Below, piece by piece: positions 54,195 through 63,100 of a stretch of 64,000 nucleotides of DNA. Numbering within the stretch: position 1 is the first letter of the stretch; each line of letters opens with the position of its first letter. Under the pieces are notes generated by a model, which worked only from the letters and a program-made list of their open reading frames with translations, was not told where the DNA came from and searched no databases. Origin of the DNA: Antarctobacter heliothermus (GTDB lineage Bacteria > Pseudomonadota > Alphaproteobacteria > Rhodobacterales > Rhodobacteraceae); assembly GCF_002237555.1 (NCBI RefSeq), contig NZ_CP022540.1:2416001-2480000 (forward strand). The letters are read 5' to 3'. The position numbers were made by a program, and so were the translations under genes.

Positions 54195-55550
54195 TTACTT
54201 TTTGCCCGGCGTGCCGTCGAATTTCTTCTCAAGGCTGTCCCAGCAGTCGATATAGTCGTCCTGCAACGGGGCCTCTTGTCCGGCGAATTGCGTCAGGTGC
54301 TGCGGGAACCGGGTTTCGAACATGAAGGACATTGTGTTGTCCAGCTTGTCCGGGCCAAGGTTGGCGTTCGACGCCCCCTCAAAGGCATTCCGGTCCGGCC
54401 CGTGGGGTAGCATCATATTGTGCAGGCTCATCCCGCCGGGGACAAATCCCTGCGGTTTGGCATCGTACTGGCCGTAGATGTTGCCCATCAGTTCAGACAT
54501 GATGTTCTTGTGATACCACGGCGGGCGGAAGGTGTTTTCCGCCACCATCCAGCGTTCGCGGAACAGAACGAAGTCGATGTTCGCGGTCCCCGGCACGCCC
54601 GACGGCGCGGTCAGCACGGTAAAGATCGACGGATCGGGATGGTCGAACAGGATCGCGCCGACCGGGCAGTAGGTGCGCAGATCGTATTTGAAGGGCGCAT
54701 AGTTTCCGTGCCATGCGACCACATCCAGCGGGCTTTGTTCGATCTGCGTTTCATGGAACTGTCCGCACCACTTGATCGTCAGGGTCGAGGGCACTTCGCG
54801 GTCCTCATAGGCCGCGACGGGGGCCTTAAAATCGCGCGGGTTGGCCATGCAGTTCGCACCAATCGGGCCGCGACCCGGCAGTTCGAATTTCTGGCCGTAG
54901 TTCTCACAGACGAAACCGCGGCACGGCCCCTCCAGCACCTCGACCCGGTAGACCAGACCGCGCGGCAGGATGGCGATTTCCTTGGGTTCGACGTCGATGA
55001 TGCCCAGCTCGGTGCAAAAGCGCAGACGGCCCTCCTGTGGAACCACCAGCAATTCGCTGTCGGCGGAAAAGAAATAGGCGTCCTGCATCGACTCGGTGAT
55101 CAAGTAGATATGGCTGGCCATGCCCACTTGAGTATTCACGTCGCCTGCGGTGGTCATGGTGCGCATACCCGTCAGCCAAGTCAGGCCCGCATCGGAATGC
55201 GGCACCGGATCCCAGCGGTACTGGCCAAGGCTGATGACGTCGGGCTCTACATTGGGCGCGGATTTCCAGTAGGGCAGGTCGATCTTGGTGTAGCGCACGG
55301 AGTGTTTGACCGAGGGGCGGATGCGGTAGCACCATGTTCGTTCCGGCCGAACATCGGTAAAGGCGGTTCCGGACAGCTGTTCGCCGTAGAGCCCGTATTC
55401 GCACTTTTGCGGGCTGTTCATGCCCTGCGGAAGTGCACCGGGCAGGGCCTCTGTCTCAAAATCATTCGCCCAACCAGGCATGTATCCTTCATGGGTGCCG
55501 GTGGTGCTGGTTGCGCGGATCATGCCCTGCGGTAGGTCGTGACGGGTCAT
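54195..55550 (-). CDS. hmgA: Homogentisate 1,2-dioxygenase
   Basis: 451 residues. N-terminal cupin ([35 protein letters not shown]) and the iron site in the C-terminal part: [50 protein letters not shown], containing the two His and the Glu of the 2-His-1-carboxylate facial triad. It opens the ring of homogentisate to maleylacetoacetate. It is divergent from maiA; the region between has two inverted repeats. Confidence 0.97.
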   Translation of the reverse strand: MTRHDLPQGMIRATSTTGTHEGYMPGWANDFETEALPGALPQGMNSPQKCEYGLYGEQLSGTAFTDVRPERTWCYRIRPSVKHSVRYTKIDLPYWKSAPNVEPDVISLGQYRWDPVPHSDAGLTWLTGMRTMTTAGDVNTQVGMASHIYLITESMQDAYFFSADSELLVVPQEGRLRFCTELGIIDVEPKEIAILPRGLVYRVEVLEGPCRGFVCENYGQKFELPGRGPIGANCMANPRDFKAPVAAYEDREVPSTLTIKWCGQFHETQIEQSPLDVVAWHGNYAPFKYDLRTYCPVGAILFDHPDPSIFTVLTAPSGVPGTANIDFVLFRERWMVAENTFRPPWYHKNIMSELMGNIYGQYDAKPQGFVPGGMSLHNMMLPHGPDRNAFEGASNANLGPDKLDNTMSFMFETRFPQHLTQFAGQEAPLQDDYIDCWDSLEKKFDGTPGKK

Positions 55551-55601
55551 ACTGTTCCTCCCAGATGTCGGTCTGAACCGGATTCGGACTCACAGGCAAT
55601 A

Positions 55602-55621
55602 TTCATTGCATTTGCAATGAA
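55602..55621. promoter_or_regulatory. Palindromic operator 1 between hmgA and maiA
   Basis: TTCATTGCA and TGCAATGAA, nine-base perfect arms separated by TT, in the divergent hmgA/maiA promoter region. The arm length and AT-rich ends fit MarR-family operators, and a MarR gene belongs to the same cluster. Confidence 0.75.
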
Positions 55622-55631
55622 GTCAAGTTTA

Positions 55632-55649
55632 TCGTTGCATCTGAAACGA
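55632..55649. promoter_or_regulatory. Palindromic operator 2 between hmgA and maiA
   Basis: TCGTTGCA and TGAAACGA, eight-base arms with one mismatch and a TC spacer. It has the same TTGCA-NN-TG(C/A)AA layout as the site at 55602-55621; the centres are 29 bp apart, close to three helical turns. Confidence 0.65.
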
Positions 55650-55688
55650 GAAGGCGGCCCCGTTGTTTGCTTGTCAGGGAGTAAAAGC

Positions 55689-56306
55689 ATGATCCGATTG
55701 TTCGACTACTGGCGTTCGACGGCCAGCTACCGGGTGCGTATCGCACTGGAACTCGCCGGGCTGGAGTGGGAAAGCGTGCCGGTAAACCTGATCGACGGCG
55801 CACAACGCGCGCCTGAGCATCTGGAGCGCAACCCCCAAGGGCTGGTGCCGGTGCTGGAGATTGACGGGCTGCGGTTGACGCAATCTTTGGCGATCATCGA
55901 GTATCTGGATGAAACGCGGTCGTTAGGGCTGCTTCCCGCCGATCCCGTCGGGCGGGCGCGGGTACGGGCGATGGCGCAGGCGATTGCGATCGATATCCAT
56001 CCGGTCTGCAATCTGAGGGTGGCGAAACATGCCGTCACGCTCTCTGACGGTGTGATCACAGTGGAAGGTTGGATGCGGGCCATTATCTGGCCGGGACTGG
56101 AAGCGGTCGAAAAGATGGTGGGAGGAGGCGTTTTTTGCCTCGACGACAAGCTGAGCCTTGCCGATCTCTGTCTGGTTCCGCAGGTGTACAATGCGCGTCG
56201 CTGGGGCGTGGATCTTGCCGCGATGCCGAGGATTCGGCGGGTCGATGCAGCTCTGGCGAGCCTGCCAGCCTTTGTGGCGGCACACCCGGATCAGACGTCG
56301 CGATAG
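55689..56306 (+). CDS. maiA: Maleylacetoacetate isomerase (zeta-class GST)
   Basis: 205 residues from ATG at 55689 with GGGAG upstream; longer frames add no domain. N-terminal thioredoxin fold (MIRLFDYWRSTASYRVRIAL) has the Ser/Cys glutathione site and the Arg of STASYRVR. Then NPQGLVPVLEIDGLRLTQSLAI and a C-terminal helical domain (SLADLCLVPQVYNARRWGVDL). It converts maleylacetoacetate to fumarylacetoacetate with glutathione. It is divergent from hmgA. Confidence 0.95.
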   Translation: MIRLFDYWRSTASYRVRIALELAGLEWESVPVNLIDGAQRAPEHLERNPQGLVPVLEIDGLRLTQSLAIIEYLDETRSLGLLPADPVGRARVRAMAQAIAIDIHPVCNLRVAKHAVTLSDGVITVEGWMRAIIWPGLEAVEKMVGGGVFCLDDKLSLADLCLVPQVYNARRWGVDLAAMPRIRRVDAALASLPAFVAAHPDQTSR

Positions 56307-56482
56307 AGTTGTCCCTGTTGTGGGGGCATTGGCGGGTGTCCGCCTGACTATCGGGCCACATCCTGATTTCTTCGGGGCCGAGCCATTTGGCTGCACCGGA
56401 CAGGACGGGTCGACCGAACAGGCGAATCCCTCTAGCGTTCTGACTGACGAAGTTGTTTGAGGGTATTGTGGAGGGTTCGGCA

Positions 56483-59400
56483 ATGACACGGGTCCGGTTC
56501 CTGCACATCGCGCGGTTTGGTCTTTGTCTGCTGGGGGTTCTGACGCTCGGCGGGGCCGCATCGGCGCAGGGACTGCCAGTTTTTGAGGGAACTGAGTTTG
56601 ACCGGCTGGTGATGGAGGCGCCGGCCCGTGTGGTCGCGCGAAACCGTGCCAGGATCAAGGACAGCATCGGCAAGCCGATCATCCGATATACCAAGGCTAC
56701 TCCCGCACGCCAGGCGGCGCGGGGCGTGGGGCAAGTTCGACTGAAAGTGACGTCCGATGCCGGAGCGTTTGTCGTGGTCTGCACGGGATTCATGGTTGCG
56801 CCAACCTTGATCCTGACGGCGCACCGCTGCGGACCGGGGCTATTGGATGACCCTGCATTGGTCACCCGCAAGCCAACCGGGTTTGACCGCATAGACTTTA
56901 TCACCGGGTATGATGCGCCCCGTGAAGAGGATCAGGGGACGCGCTTTCCCGTCGAGATCACACCGGTCGAGGCGGACGCTGCAACAGGTTATGTTTTTTT
57001 TCGCGTGAAGGAAGGCGTCGGAACGGCGCTGCCCCTGTCCAGAGACCCGCTGCCGTCATCCGGGACACCTTTGATGATCCTAACGCATCCGCTTGGGGAG
57101 TCGCTGTATGTGGTGCGTGACGGATGTGATCTGCGTGGATCGGGCGAGCCGGGGGGGAGGGTGTCACATGGGTGCATGACGTTGCCGGGCAGCGCCGGAG
57201 CGCCCGTGCTGGACATGCACGGCCGTGTGGTCGCCATGCACCTTGAGGAACGAGGGCAAGGCGGGCGCGGTGTGGCCTTGGCCCACCTCATTGCGCAGTC
57301 CACCTTGCTGCGGGCCGTGTCAGAGGGCGAAACCTGTGTCGGGGCATCGGCGGTGCGCTGCGGTTTGTCGCCACTTGCCGATGCGCCCAAGCCGGAGGCG
57401 GCATCACGCGATCCGCTGGCCGGGGCACCGGCCACCTTCTCGGACCCTGGGCCACAGCAGCGCGACACAGACGGTGCCGAGGCAAAAGGCGATCCGGCAG
57501 CTGCTTTTCCTGTTGGCATCTCAGACGCCGGACCCGCGATCTATGGGATAACCTTGCCCTATTTGCCGCCCGGCACCGGCGTAGAATTGGTGTCCGGGCC
57601 TGTAGGCGATCTGATCAAGCCCGAAACACTGCTGACCGCCGGGACCGCCGAGTATGCCGCAACTGTTGCACCGCTTGGAGACCGCCACGCGGCCTTGTCA
57701 CTCTGGCGGACGGCAGGGGGAACGCTGGCGGCGCGGCGCTACATTGACCCCGGCGTAGAGGTCATCGCGCTCAGCCCGGATGGTCAGCACCTCGCCCTTG
57801 TCCGGAAGAATGGTCCAGATAATGCCCGGTTGGTCGAGGTTTTCACGCTGCCCGCATTGAGGCCGTTGAGCTCCATCTCGTTGGACACCAAGGGTCCGGT
57901 CCGCGCTTTGGCGTTTTCATCCGATTCAACATGGCTGGCGGTTGCGCAAGCTGGCCAAGCGTCGGGCGTTTCGGTTTTGCAGGTCGATACGGGCGCGCAA
58001 AAGTGGCGTAGGTCCACCGACGAACCCGTCAGCGCGCTAAGGTACAGCCCCGACGGGGGGACACTGGCCTTTGCGATGTCCGGGTCGGTTGCGATGCATG
58101 TCGCGGAGACTGGCGTGTTTCTGCGGGAAATGGACTTCGCTGATGAAGAGCTTGTCGAGATCTCGGGACTGGCGTTCACCCGCGACGGCGGCGGGTTGAT
58201 CGCCGGAGCAAAGAATACATCCGGTTTGCGCTGGCATGTAGACACGGGCGCGCTGGCCGAACGGATCGGCCCTGCGCTGGGCGGGCAGTTGCTGGGGTTG
58301 ACTGCGGCGGGCGATGCCGCAGTGTTCGTGGCGAAGTCCGGCACCGCCATTCAGGTTTTCGACCTCGAAGGGGGAAACCTGCTGCGGAACATGGATAAGT
58401 ACAGGTTTGCAGATGTGGCGCTGACACCCGATGGCACCCGCCTGATCGGCCATGTCGGAGGGGCGGCACCGGGACTGATCCTTGTCGATCCGGACAGTGA
58501 GGCGACCCGCGCCACTCTGCAACGAGCCGGCGATTTCGTATCTGGGCTGGCCTTCAGCCCGGACAGCACACGGCTGGCGGTGGCCGGGTCCGGTTGGCCC
58601 GCCGATAGCGCCGAACAGCAGTTGCAGATCTGGTCGTGGCAGGATGGCCAGGTGACATTTGCCAGCGATGGTTACGGCGCAAATGGGTCGGTCGCGATGG
58701 CGTGGCGGTCAGACGGGGCGGCACTGGCCACGCAAGGAGCGGGTGTTGCACTACGCCTGCATGACTTCACCACAGATGAGCGCGCGCCAGCACTGGGCGA
58801 AGCCTCGGATGCGGTCACGCTGGCCTTTGGTGAGAAAGGCGCATCACTGATCCGAGTCGGACAGGACGGTCCAGTGGATTTGCTGAACGCACATACCGGC
58901 GCGTTGCTCCGCTCGTGGCCCGGTGCATTTGCCGCCTTGTCGCCCAGCGGCACGGAATTGGCGGTTGGACGCAATGGGCCAATGCCTGAAATCATCCTTG
59001 CGGACCCCGCCACGGGCGCGGAGCGAGTGGAGCTGGAGATGCCATTTGCCCGCATTGGATCACTGGCCTATCGCGGCGAGGTCGCAGAAATCGTCGGCCT
59101 TGTGCAGGCAACTGACGACCCTGAAACTTGGAGCCTGGCGTTATGGAGCAGTGAAGACGGCCAGTTGCTGCGCCGGTTCGGACAGTTGGACCGCACGCCG
59201 CGCGCCATGGTCGTCAGCCCGGACGGACGCTTTGTTGCCGTGGCTGAAGAGGGGCGCGGGCACATCCTACTGTGGGACATCGCGGTGGATCGCTTTTTGT
59301 GGCGGCTGGAAACGGGCGGCGCCGAGGTGAGGGCGCTGGCATTCGCGCCGGACGGGTTGCGAATTGCGGCGGGGCTTGCGCCTGCTGGCGTGGTGCTGTG

Positions 59401-59818
59401 GGACATGATCGACGGGCAGGTCAAGGCGCGGCTGGCGCCGTTTGCACAAGGGACACTGGCGCAGGTGGGCGCGACGCTATTCCTGTCAGATCCAGCCTTG
59501 CTTGACCGGGTGGCGATCCGCCTGCCGGATGGGGTGTTGATGCCCGCGCTGCAGGTGATGCGTGAAGGCTTGCCGGATTTCGTGCCAGCCGGTTTGTCGC
59601 TGCCTGACCAAGTTGCCGACTTGCTGGACCGATTGCGTGCAGGTGACGCGGATGCTCGGCTCTTGCTGGTCGAGGGGCGTGGGCTGGCCTTTGATCTGGA
59701 ATTTCGCCGCGAGGTGCAGCGCCAGCTCAAGTCAGCTGAGTTCTATTCCGGCGCTATTGATGGCGACATCGGTCGCGGCAGTCGTCGCGCGCTGGAATTG
59801 TTCGCAGCGGTTGAATGA
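56483..59818 (+). CDS. Exported trypsin-like/WD40 beta-propeller/peptidoglycan-binding fusion, catalytic triad degenerate
   Basis: 1111 residues from the ATG at 56483 (GGAGGG upstream). Signal peptide 1-29 (RFGLCLLGVLTLGGAASAQG). Residues about 80-275 form a trypsin-like domain: FVVVCTGFMVAP, LTAHRCGPG and GSAGAPVLDMHGRVVAMHL. The equivalent of LTAAHC is L111-T-A-H-R-C116, so Arg stands where His is expected, and GxSGxP is G236-S-A-G-A-P241, so Ala stands in the Ser position. About 360-1030 hold 12 or more WD40-like blades (ALSPDGQHLALV, GLAFSPDSTRLAVAG, VVSPDGRFVAVAEEG, FAPDGLRIAAGL). Residues 1065-1111 are a peptidoglycan-binding domain (REVQRQLKSAEFYSGAIDG). It may be a non-catalytic envelope sensor or scaffold. 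Confidence 0.88.
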   Translation: MTRVRFLHIARFGLCLLGVLTLGGAASAQGLPVFEGTEFDRLVMEAPARVVARNRARIKDSIGKPIIRYTKATPARQAARGVGQVRLKVTSDAGAFVVVCTGFMVAPTLILTAHRCGPGLLDDPALVTRKPTGFDRIDFITGYDAPREEDQGTRFPVEITPVEADAATGYVFFRVKEGVGTALPLSRDPLPSSGTPLMILTHPLGESLYVVRDGCDLRGSGEPGGRVSHGCMTLPGSAGAPVLDMHGRVVAMHLEERGQGGRGVALAHLIAQSTLLRAVSEGETCVGASAVRCGLSPLADAPKPEAASRDPLAGAPATFSDPGPQQRDTDGAEAKGDPAAAFPVGISDAGPAIYGITLPYLPPGTGVELVSGPVGDLIKPETLLTAGTAEYAATVAPLGDRHAALSLWRTAGGTLAARRYIDPGVEVIALSPDGQHLALVRKNGPDNARLVEVFTLPALRPLSSISLDTKGPVRALAFSSDSTWLAVAQAGQASGVSVLQVDTGAQKWRRSTDEPVSALRYSPDGGTLAFAMSGSVAMHVAETGVFLREMDFADEELVEISGLAFTRDGGGLIAGAKNTSGLRWHVDTGALAERIGPALGGQLLGLTAAGDAAVFVAKSGTAIQVFDLEGGNLLRNMDKYRFADVALTPDGTRLIGHVGGAAPGLILVDPDSEATRATLQRAGDFVSGLAFSPDSTRLAVAGSGWPADSAEQQLQIWSWQDGQVTFASDGYGANGSVAMAWRSDGAALATQGAGVALRLHDFTTDERAPALGEASDAVTLAFGEKGASLIRVGQDGPVDLLNAHTGALLRSWPGAFAALSPSGTELAVGRNGPMPEIILADPATGAERVELEMPFARIGSLAYRGEVAEIVGLVQATDDPETWSLALWSSEDGQLLRRFGQLDRTPRAMVVSPDGRFVAVAEEGRGHILLWDIAVDRFLWRLETGGAEVRALAFAPDGLRIAAGLAPAGVVLWDMIDGQVKARLAPFAQGTLAQVGATLFLSDPALLDRVAIRLPDGVLMPALQVMREGLPDFVPAGLSLPDQVADLLDRLRAGDADARLLLVEGRGLAFDLEFRREVQRQLKSAEFYSGAIDGDIGRGSRRALELFAAVE

Positions 59819-59843
59819 CCGGACTGCGATCCGCCCGGATCGT

Positions 59844-60017
59844 TTACTGCATTGCGTCCGACAGCCGGTCATTGCCGCTGGTAGAGGCGGGCAGGTCGCT
59901 GATGGCCACATTGCGCGAGTCCGAGACAGTCTGAGACAACCGCTTATCCCGCTGCCAATCAGCGAAAGCGCCGGTATCGTGTAGCAAACTCATGACTTCT
60001 GCATATAGGTCGTCCAT
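59844..60017 (-). CDS. Small hypothetical protein (57 residues)
   Basis: A short open frame, MDDLYAEVMSLLHDTGAFAD, then a polar C-terminal half rich in Ser and Asp (SQTVSDSRNVA, STSGNDRLSDAMQ). GGGGGCG lies ahead of the ATG but is not a clear ribosome binding site. It is downstream of another small gene on the same strand, 55 bases away. Whether it is expressed is not certain. Confidence 0.35.
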   Translation of the reverse strand: MDDLYAEVMSLLHDTGAFADWQRDKRLSQTVSDSRNVAISDLPASTSGNDRLSDAMQ

Positions 60018-60072
60018 GTTCGCCCCCGAGGATCGTCCAGGGAATGGCTATCCCGCTGCCGTAAAGGCCGGG

Positions 60073-60258
60073 TTAAGAACGATGCTGAAATGCGGCTACT
60101 GGCTGTTCGCAGAATCCCGGCGACAACATGGGCGCAGTGGCCACATGGTGCATTTCCTCTGCAAGGGCGCGCAGGGATTTCGCTGTCTCATGAAAGCCTT
60201 GCGCCTCGCAGCGTGACGCAGAAAGGACGGCGCGTTCGATCAGATCATCAGGGTACAT
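60073..60258 (-). CDS. Small hypothetical protein (61 residues)
   Basis: MYPDDLIERAVLSASRCEAQ, then FHETAKSLRALAEEMHHVAT, an amphipathic helical protein with a less conserved-looking tail. AAGGAAG is well placed before the ATG, and the sequence upstream is AT-rich as in a promoter. I do not recognise a family. It seems to belong with the 57-residue frame downstream. Confidence 0.5.
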   Translation of the reverse strand: MYPDDLIERAVLSASRCEAQGFHETAKSLRALAEEMHHVATAPMLSPGFCEQPVAAFQHRS

Positions 60259-60608
60259 GTTGCTTCCTTACCGCTCGATTTTTTTCATCAAAATGACACT
60301 TTCTTCTTAACGGCGTATTAATTTGGCAGCGCCTTGGAGAATTATTGCCGCTGCAGACTCGTTCCTGAACCGCCGAAGCCCGCGTAGGTCGCGGCGTCGA
60401 AGCCCTTCATTGGGGAACACCTGCTCTGTTGCGGATTTTGATATGTGTACGCACCTTTTTCTTGACGTAAAATGACACGTCGGAAATGATATGCCTACAT
60501 ACGAAAATTTCCAGGGCCGTCATGCGCGCAAAACGGGCATGCGGCCTCTGAGGGGCTGGGGTCGGAAAATGGACGCGAGTCGAGCGACAGATAGAAGGGA
60601 CATGAGCC
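60259..60608. other. AT-rich intergenic region between small genes and the hydroxylase gene
   Basis: About 350 bases with no credible gene. It contains the likely promoter of the gentisate genes (60462-60490), an inverted repeat GACGT-N8-ACGTC at 60464-60481 and a GC hairpin CCGCGTAGGTCGCGG near 60380. Confidence 0.6.
60462..60490 (+). promoter_or_regulatory. Candidate promoter of the gentisate operon
   Basis: TTGACG at 60462-60467 and AATGAT at 60485-60490, 17 bases apart, fit a sigma-70 promoter. An overlapping inverted repeat GACGT-N8-ACGTC (60464-60481) spans the -35 element and spacer and could bind a regulator. The hydroxylase start is 119 bases downstream. Confidence 0.4.
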
Positions 60609-61820
60609 ATGACGGATCTGCCTATCATCATCGCGGGCGGTGGCATCGGCGGGCTGGCAGCGGCCTGCGGGCTGGCACGCAAGGGGCAACGCTGTGTTGT
60701 GGTCGAACAGGCCCAGCGGTTGGGCGAAATCGGCGCGGGTATCCAAATCGGGCCAAATGCCTTTCACTGCTTTGACTATTTGGGCATTGGCGATCAGGCG
60801 CGGGCCTGTGCAGTCTACATTGATCAGTTGCGCCTGATGGATGCCCAGACTGCCGAAGACATCACCTCGATTCCTCTGGATGGCCCGTTCCGTGCATACT
60901 ACGGCAACCCCTATGCCGTGGTGCATCGTGCGGATTTGCATGGCGTCCTGATGAAATACTGTGAGGAGAGCCCGCTGATCGACCTGCGGACCGATCACCG
61001 GGCTCTGGGTTACGCGCAGGACGGCAACAGTGCCAGTTTGCTGTTGGACGGACGTGCCCCGATCCGGGGTCGTCTGTTGATCGGGGCCGACGGTCTGCGT
61101 TCGGCCATCCGCGCGCAGATGGTGGGCGATGGAGAACCGCGCGTCTCTGGGCACACCACCTATCGTAGTGTCATCCCGACCGAGCAAATGCCCGAAGATC
61201 TGCGCTGGAACGCTGCGACGCTGTGGGCGGGCCCCAAGTGCCATATCGTGCATTACCCGCTGAAGGGCGGAAAAGTCTATAATCTGGTCGTGACCTATCA
61301 TCGTGATGTTCAGGAAGCGATTGCAGGACGTCCCGTGCCACGCGAAGAGGTGGCGCAGGGGGTTGAGCACATCCATCCCAAGGCGCGGCAGGTCATTGAG
61401 CACGGCGACAACTGGAAGCTATGGGTTCTGTGCGACCGTGAGCCGATCTCGAACTGGGTGGACGGACGTGTGGCCTTGCTGGGCGATGCGGCGCACCCGA
61501 TGCTACAATACTTCGCTCAGGGTGCCTGCATGGCGATGGAGGATGCGGTGGCGCTGTCGCATTGTGTCGCGCAGTTTGGCGCGTCGGCTGAGGGCACGCT
61601 GCAAAGATATCAGGACATGCGCCGCGTGCGCACCGCTCGGGTTCAGATGAACTCGCGGCTGATTGGCGAGTACATTTATCACCCCGATGACGCCAAGGCG
61701 GCGGTGCGCAACAGCATCATGCGCGGAATGAGCCCGGACGACTGGTATAGACAATTGAATTGGCTCTACGGGACGAACGGACTGGAAAGCGGCGAGTCCG
61801 CTGGCACCGCCGATCCATGA
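60609..61820 (+). CDS. 3-hydroxybenzoate 6-/salicylate-type FAD monooxygenase
   Basis: 403 residues. FAD-binding IIIAGGGIGGLAAACGLARKG, GEIGAGIQIGPNAFHCFDYLG, the GD motif RVALLGDAAHPMLQYFAQGA and a C-terminal substrate lid. This pattern fits the NahG/3-hydroxybenzoate 6-hydroxylase group; the sequence before gentisate 1,2-dioxygenase makes 3-hydroxybenzoate to gentisate the most probable reaction. Salicylate 5- or 1-hydroxylation cannot be excluded from sequence. It is separated by 179 bases from the dioxygenase gene. Confidence 0.92.
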   Translation: MTDLPIIIAGGGIGGLAAACGLARKGQRCVVVEQAQRLGEIGAGIQIGPNAFHCFDYLGIGDQARACAVYIDQLRLMDAQTAEDITSIPLDGPFRAYYGNPYAVVHRADLHGVLMKYCEESPLIDLRTDHRALGYAQDGNSASLLLDGRAPIRGRLLIGADGLRSAIRAQMVGDGEPRVSGHTTYRSVIPTEQMPEDLRWNAATLWAGPKCHIVHYPLKGGKVYNLVVTYHRDVQEAIAGRPVPREEVAQGVEHIHPKARQVIEHGDNWKLWVLCDREPISNWVDGRVALLGDAAHPMLQYFAQGACMAMEDAVALSHCVAQFGASAEGTLQRYQDMRRVRTARVQMNSRLIGEYIYHPDDAKAAVRNSIMRGMSPDDWYRQLNWLYGTNGLESGESAGTADP

Positions 61821-61999
61821 TCCGTATTGTGAATCAACCACCCGCGCTGAGTCTTGGGGCCCACTGGCGCGCCAGCGTCGCTTTGGTGGGCGGTAAGATG
61901 CGCAACTGCTCGGTACTTTGCGGCGTTGGATGATGTGTAGCTTTTTCCTGTGCCGCGCCGCCCGCGCAGCCGGATGCAGCCCGACGAGGGAGGAGACCC

Positions 62000-63100
62000 A
62001 TGACCCAGGATCTTGATCACTACAACGTCGCCCACGGCATGTCGCCCGAGGATACACCCGAACTGCGCGCGCTGTATCAGGGGTTCAAGGAAAACCACCT
62101 GAACCCGCTCTGGACCCAGACTGGCGACCTGATGCCCATGCATCCGAAACCTCAGGCAGTGCCGCATGTCTGGAGATGGGCGGATCTGCTGCCTCTGGCA
62201 GAGAAATCGGGGGAGTTGGTGCCGGTGGGCCGGGGCGGCGAGCGGCGTGCCATCGGGCTGGCCAATCCTGGGTTGGGGGGCAAAGCCTATGTTTCGCCCA
62301 CACTCTGGGCGGCGATCCAGTATCTTGGTCCACGAGAGACCGCGCCGGAACATCGCCATGCGCAGAACGCCTTTCGGTTTGTTGTTGAGGGAGAGGGGGT
62401 TTGGACCGTGGTTGACGGTGACCCGGTGCGCATGTCGCGGGGCGATCTGCTGCTGACACCCGGTTGGCGGTTCCATGGCCATCATAATGACCGCGACGCG
62501 CCGATGGCCTGGATCGACGGGTTGGACATTCCGTTTAGTCAGCAGATGGATGTCGGATTTTTCGAGTTTGGATCGGATCGGGTGACGGACTATGCCACGC
62601 CCAATTATTCGCGCGGCGAACGGCTGTGGTGCCATCCCGGTTTACGACCGCTGTCGCAGTTGCAGGACACCGTGGCCTCACCCATCGGGGCCTATCGGTG
62701 GGAACACACGGACCGTGCGTTGACGGAACAGTTGTTACTGGAGGACGAAGGCCAGCCCGCGACTGTCGAGCAAGGGCACGCCGCGATCCGCTATGTGAAC
62801 CCGACGACGGGCGGCGACGTGATGCCGACAATCCGGTGTGAATTTCACCGACTGCGCGCGGGCGCGCAGACACCGGTTCGGCGCGAGGTCGGATCGACTG
62901 TCTTTCAGGTATTCGAGGGACAGGGGGCGGTGGTGATGGGGGACGTGCGCCACCCTCTGGAAAAAGGCGACATTTTCGTGATCCCGTCCTGGGTGCCATG
63001 GTCGCTGGAGGCAGAGACGCTGTTTGATCTGTTCCGCTTTTCCGATGCGCCGATCATGGAGCGGTTGAACTTTATGCGCACGATGGTCGACGGCGGATGA
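62000..63100 (+). CDS. Gentisate 1,2-dioxygenase
   Basis: 366 residues with two cupin domains. The N-terminal one carries the iron ligands in APEHRHAQNAFRFVVEGEG and the distal GWRFHGHHND; the C-terminal cupin has TVFQVFEGQGAVVMGDVRHP, GDIFVIPSWVPWS. It opens the gentisate ring to maleylpyruvate. GGGAGGAGACCC precedes the ATG. It overlaps the next gene by four bases (ATGA). Confidence 0.95.
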   Translation: MTQDLDHYNVAHGMSPEDTPELRALYQGFKENHLNPLWTQTGDLMPMHPKPQAVPHVWRWADLLPLAEKSGELVPVGRGGERRAIGLANPGLGGKAYVSPTLWAAIQYLGPRETAPEHRHAQNAFRFVVEGEGVWTVVDGDPVRMSRGDLLLTPGWRFHGHHNDRDAPMAWIDGLDIPFSQQMDVGFFEFGSDRVTDYATPNYSRGERLWCHPGLRPLSQLQDTVASPIGAYRWEHTDRALTEQLLLEDEGQPATVEQGHAAIRYVNPTTGGDVMPTIRCEFHRLRAGAQTPVRREVGSTVFQVFEGQGAVVMGDVRHPLEKGDIFVIPSWVPWSLEAETLFDLFRFSDAPIMERLNFMRTMVDGG

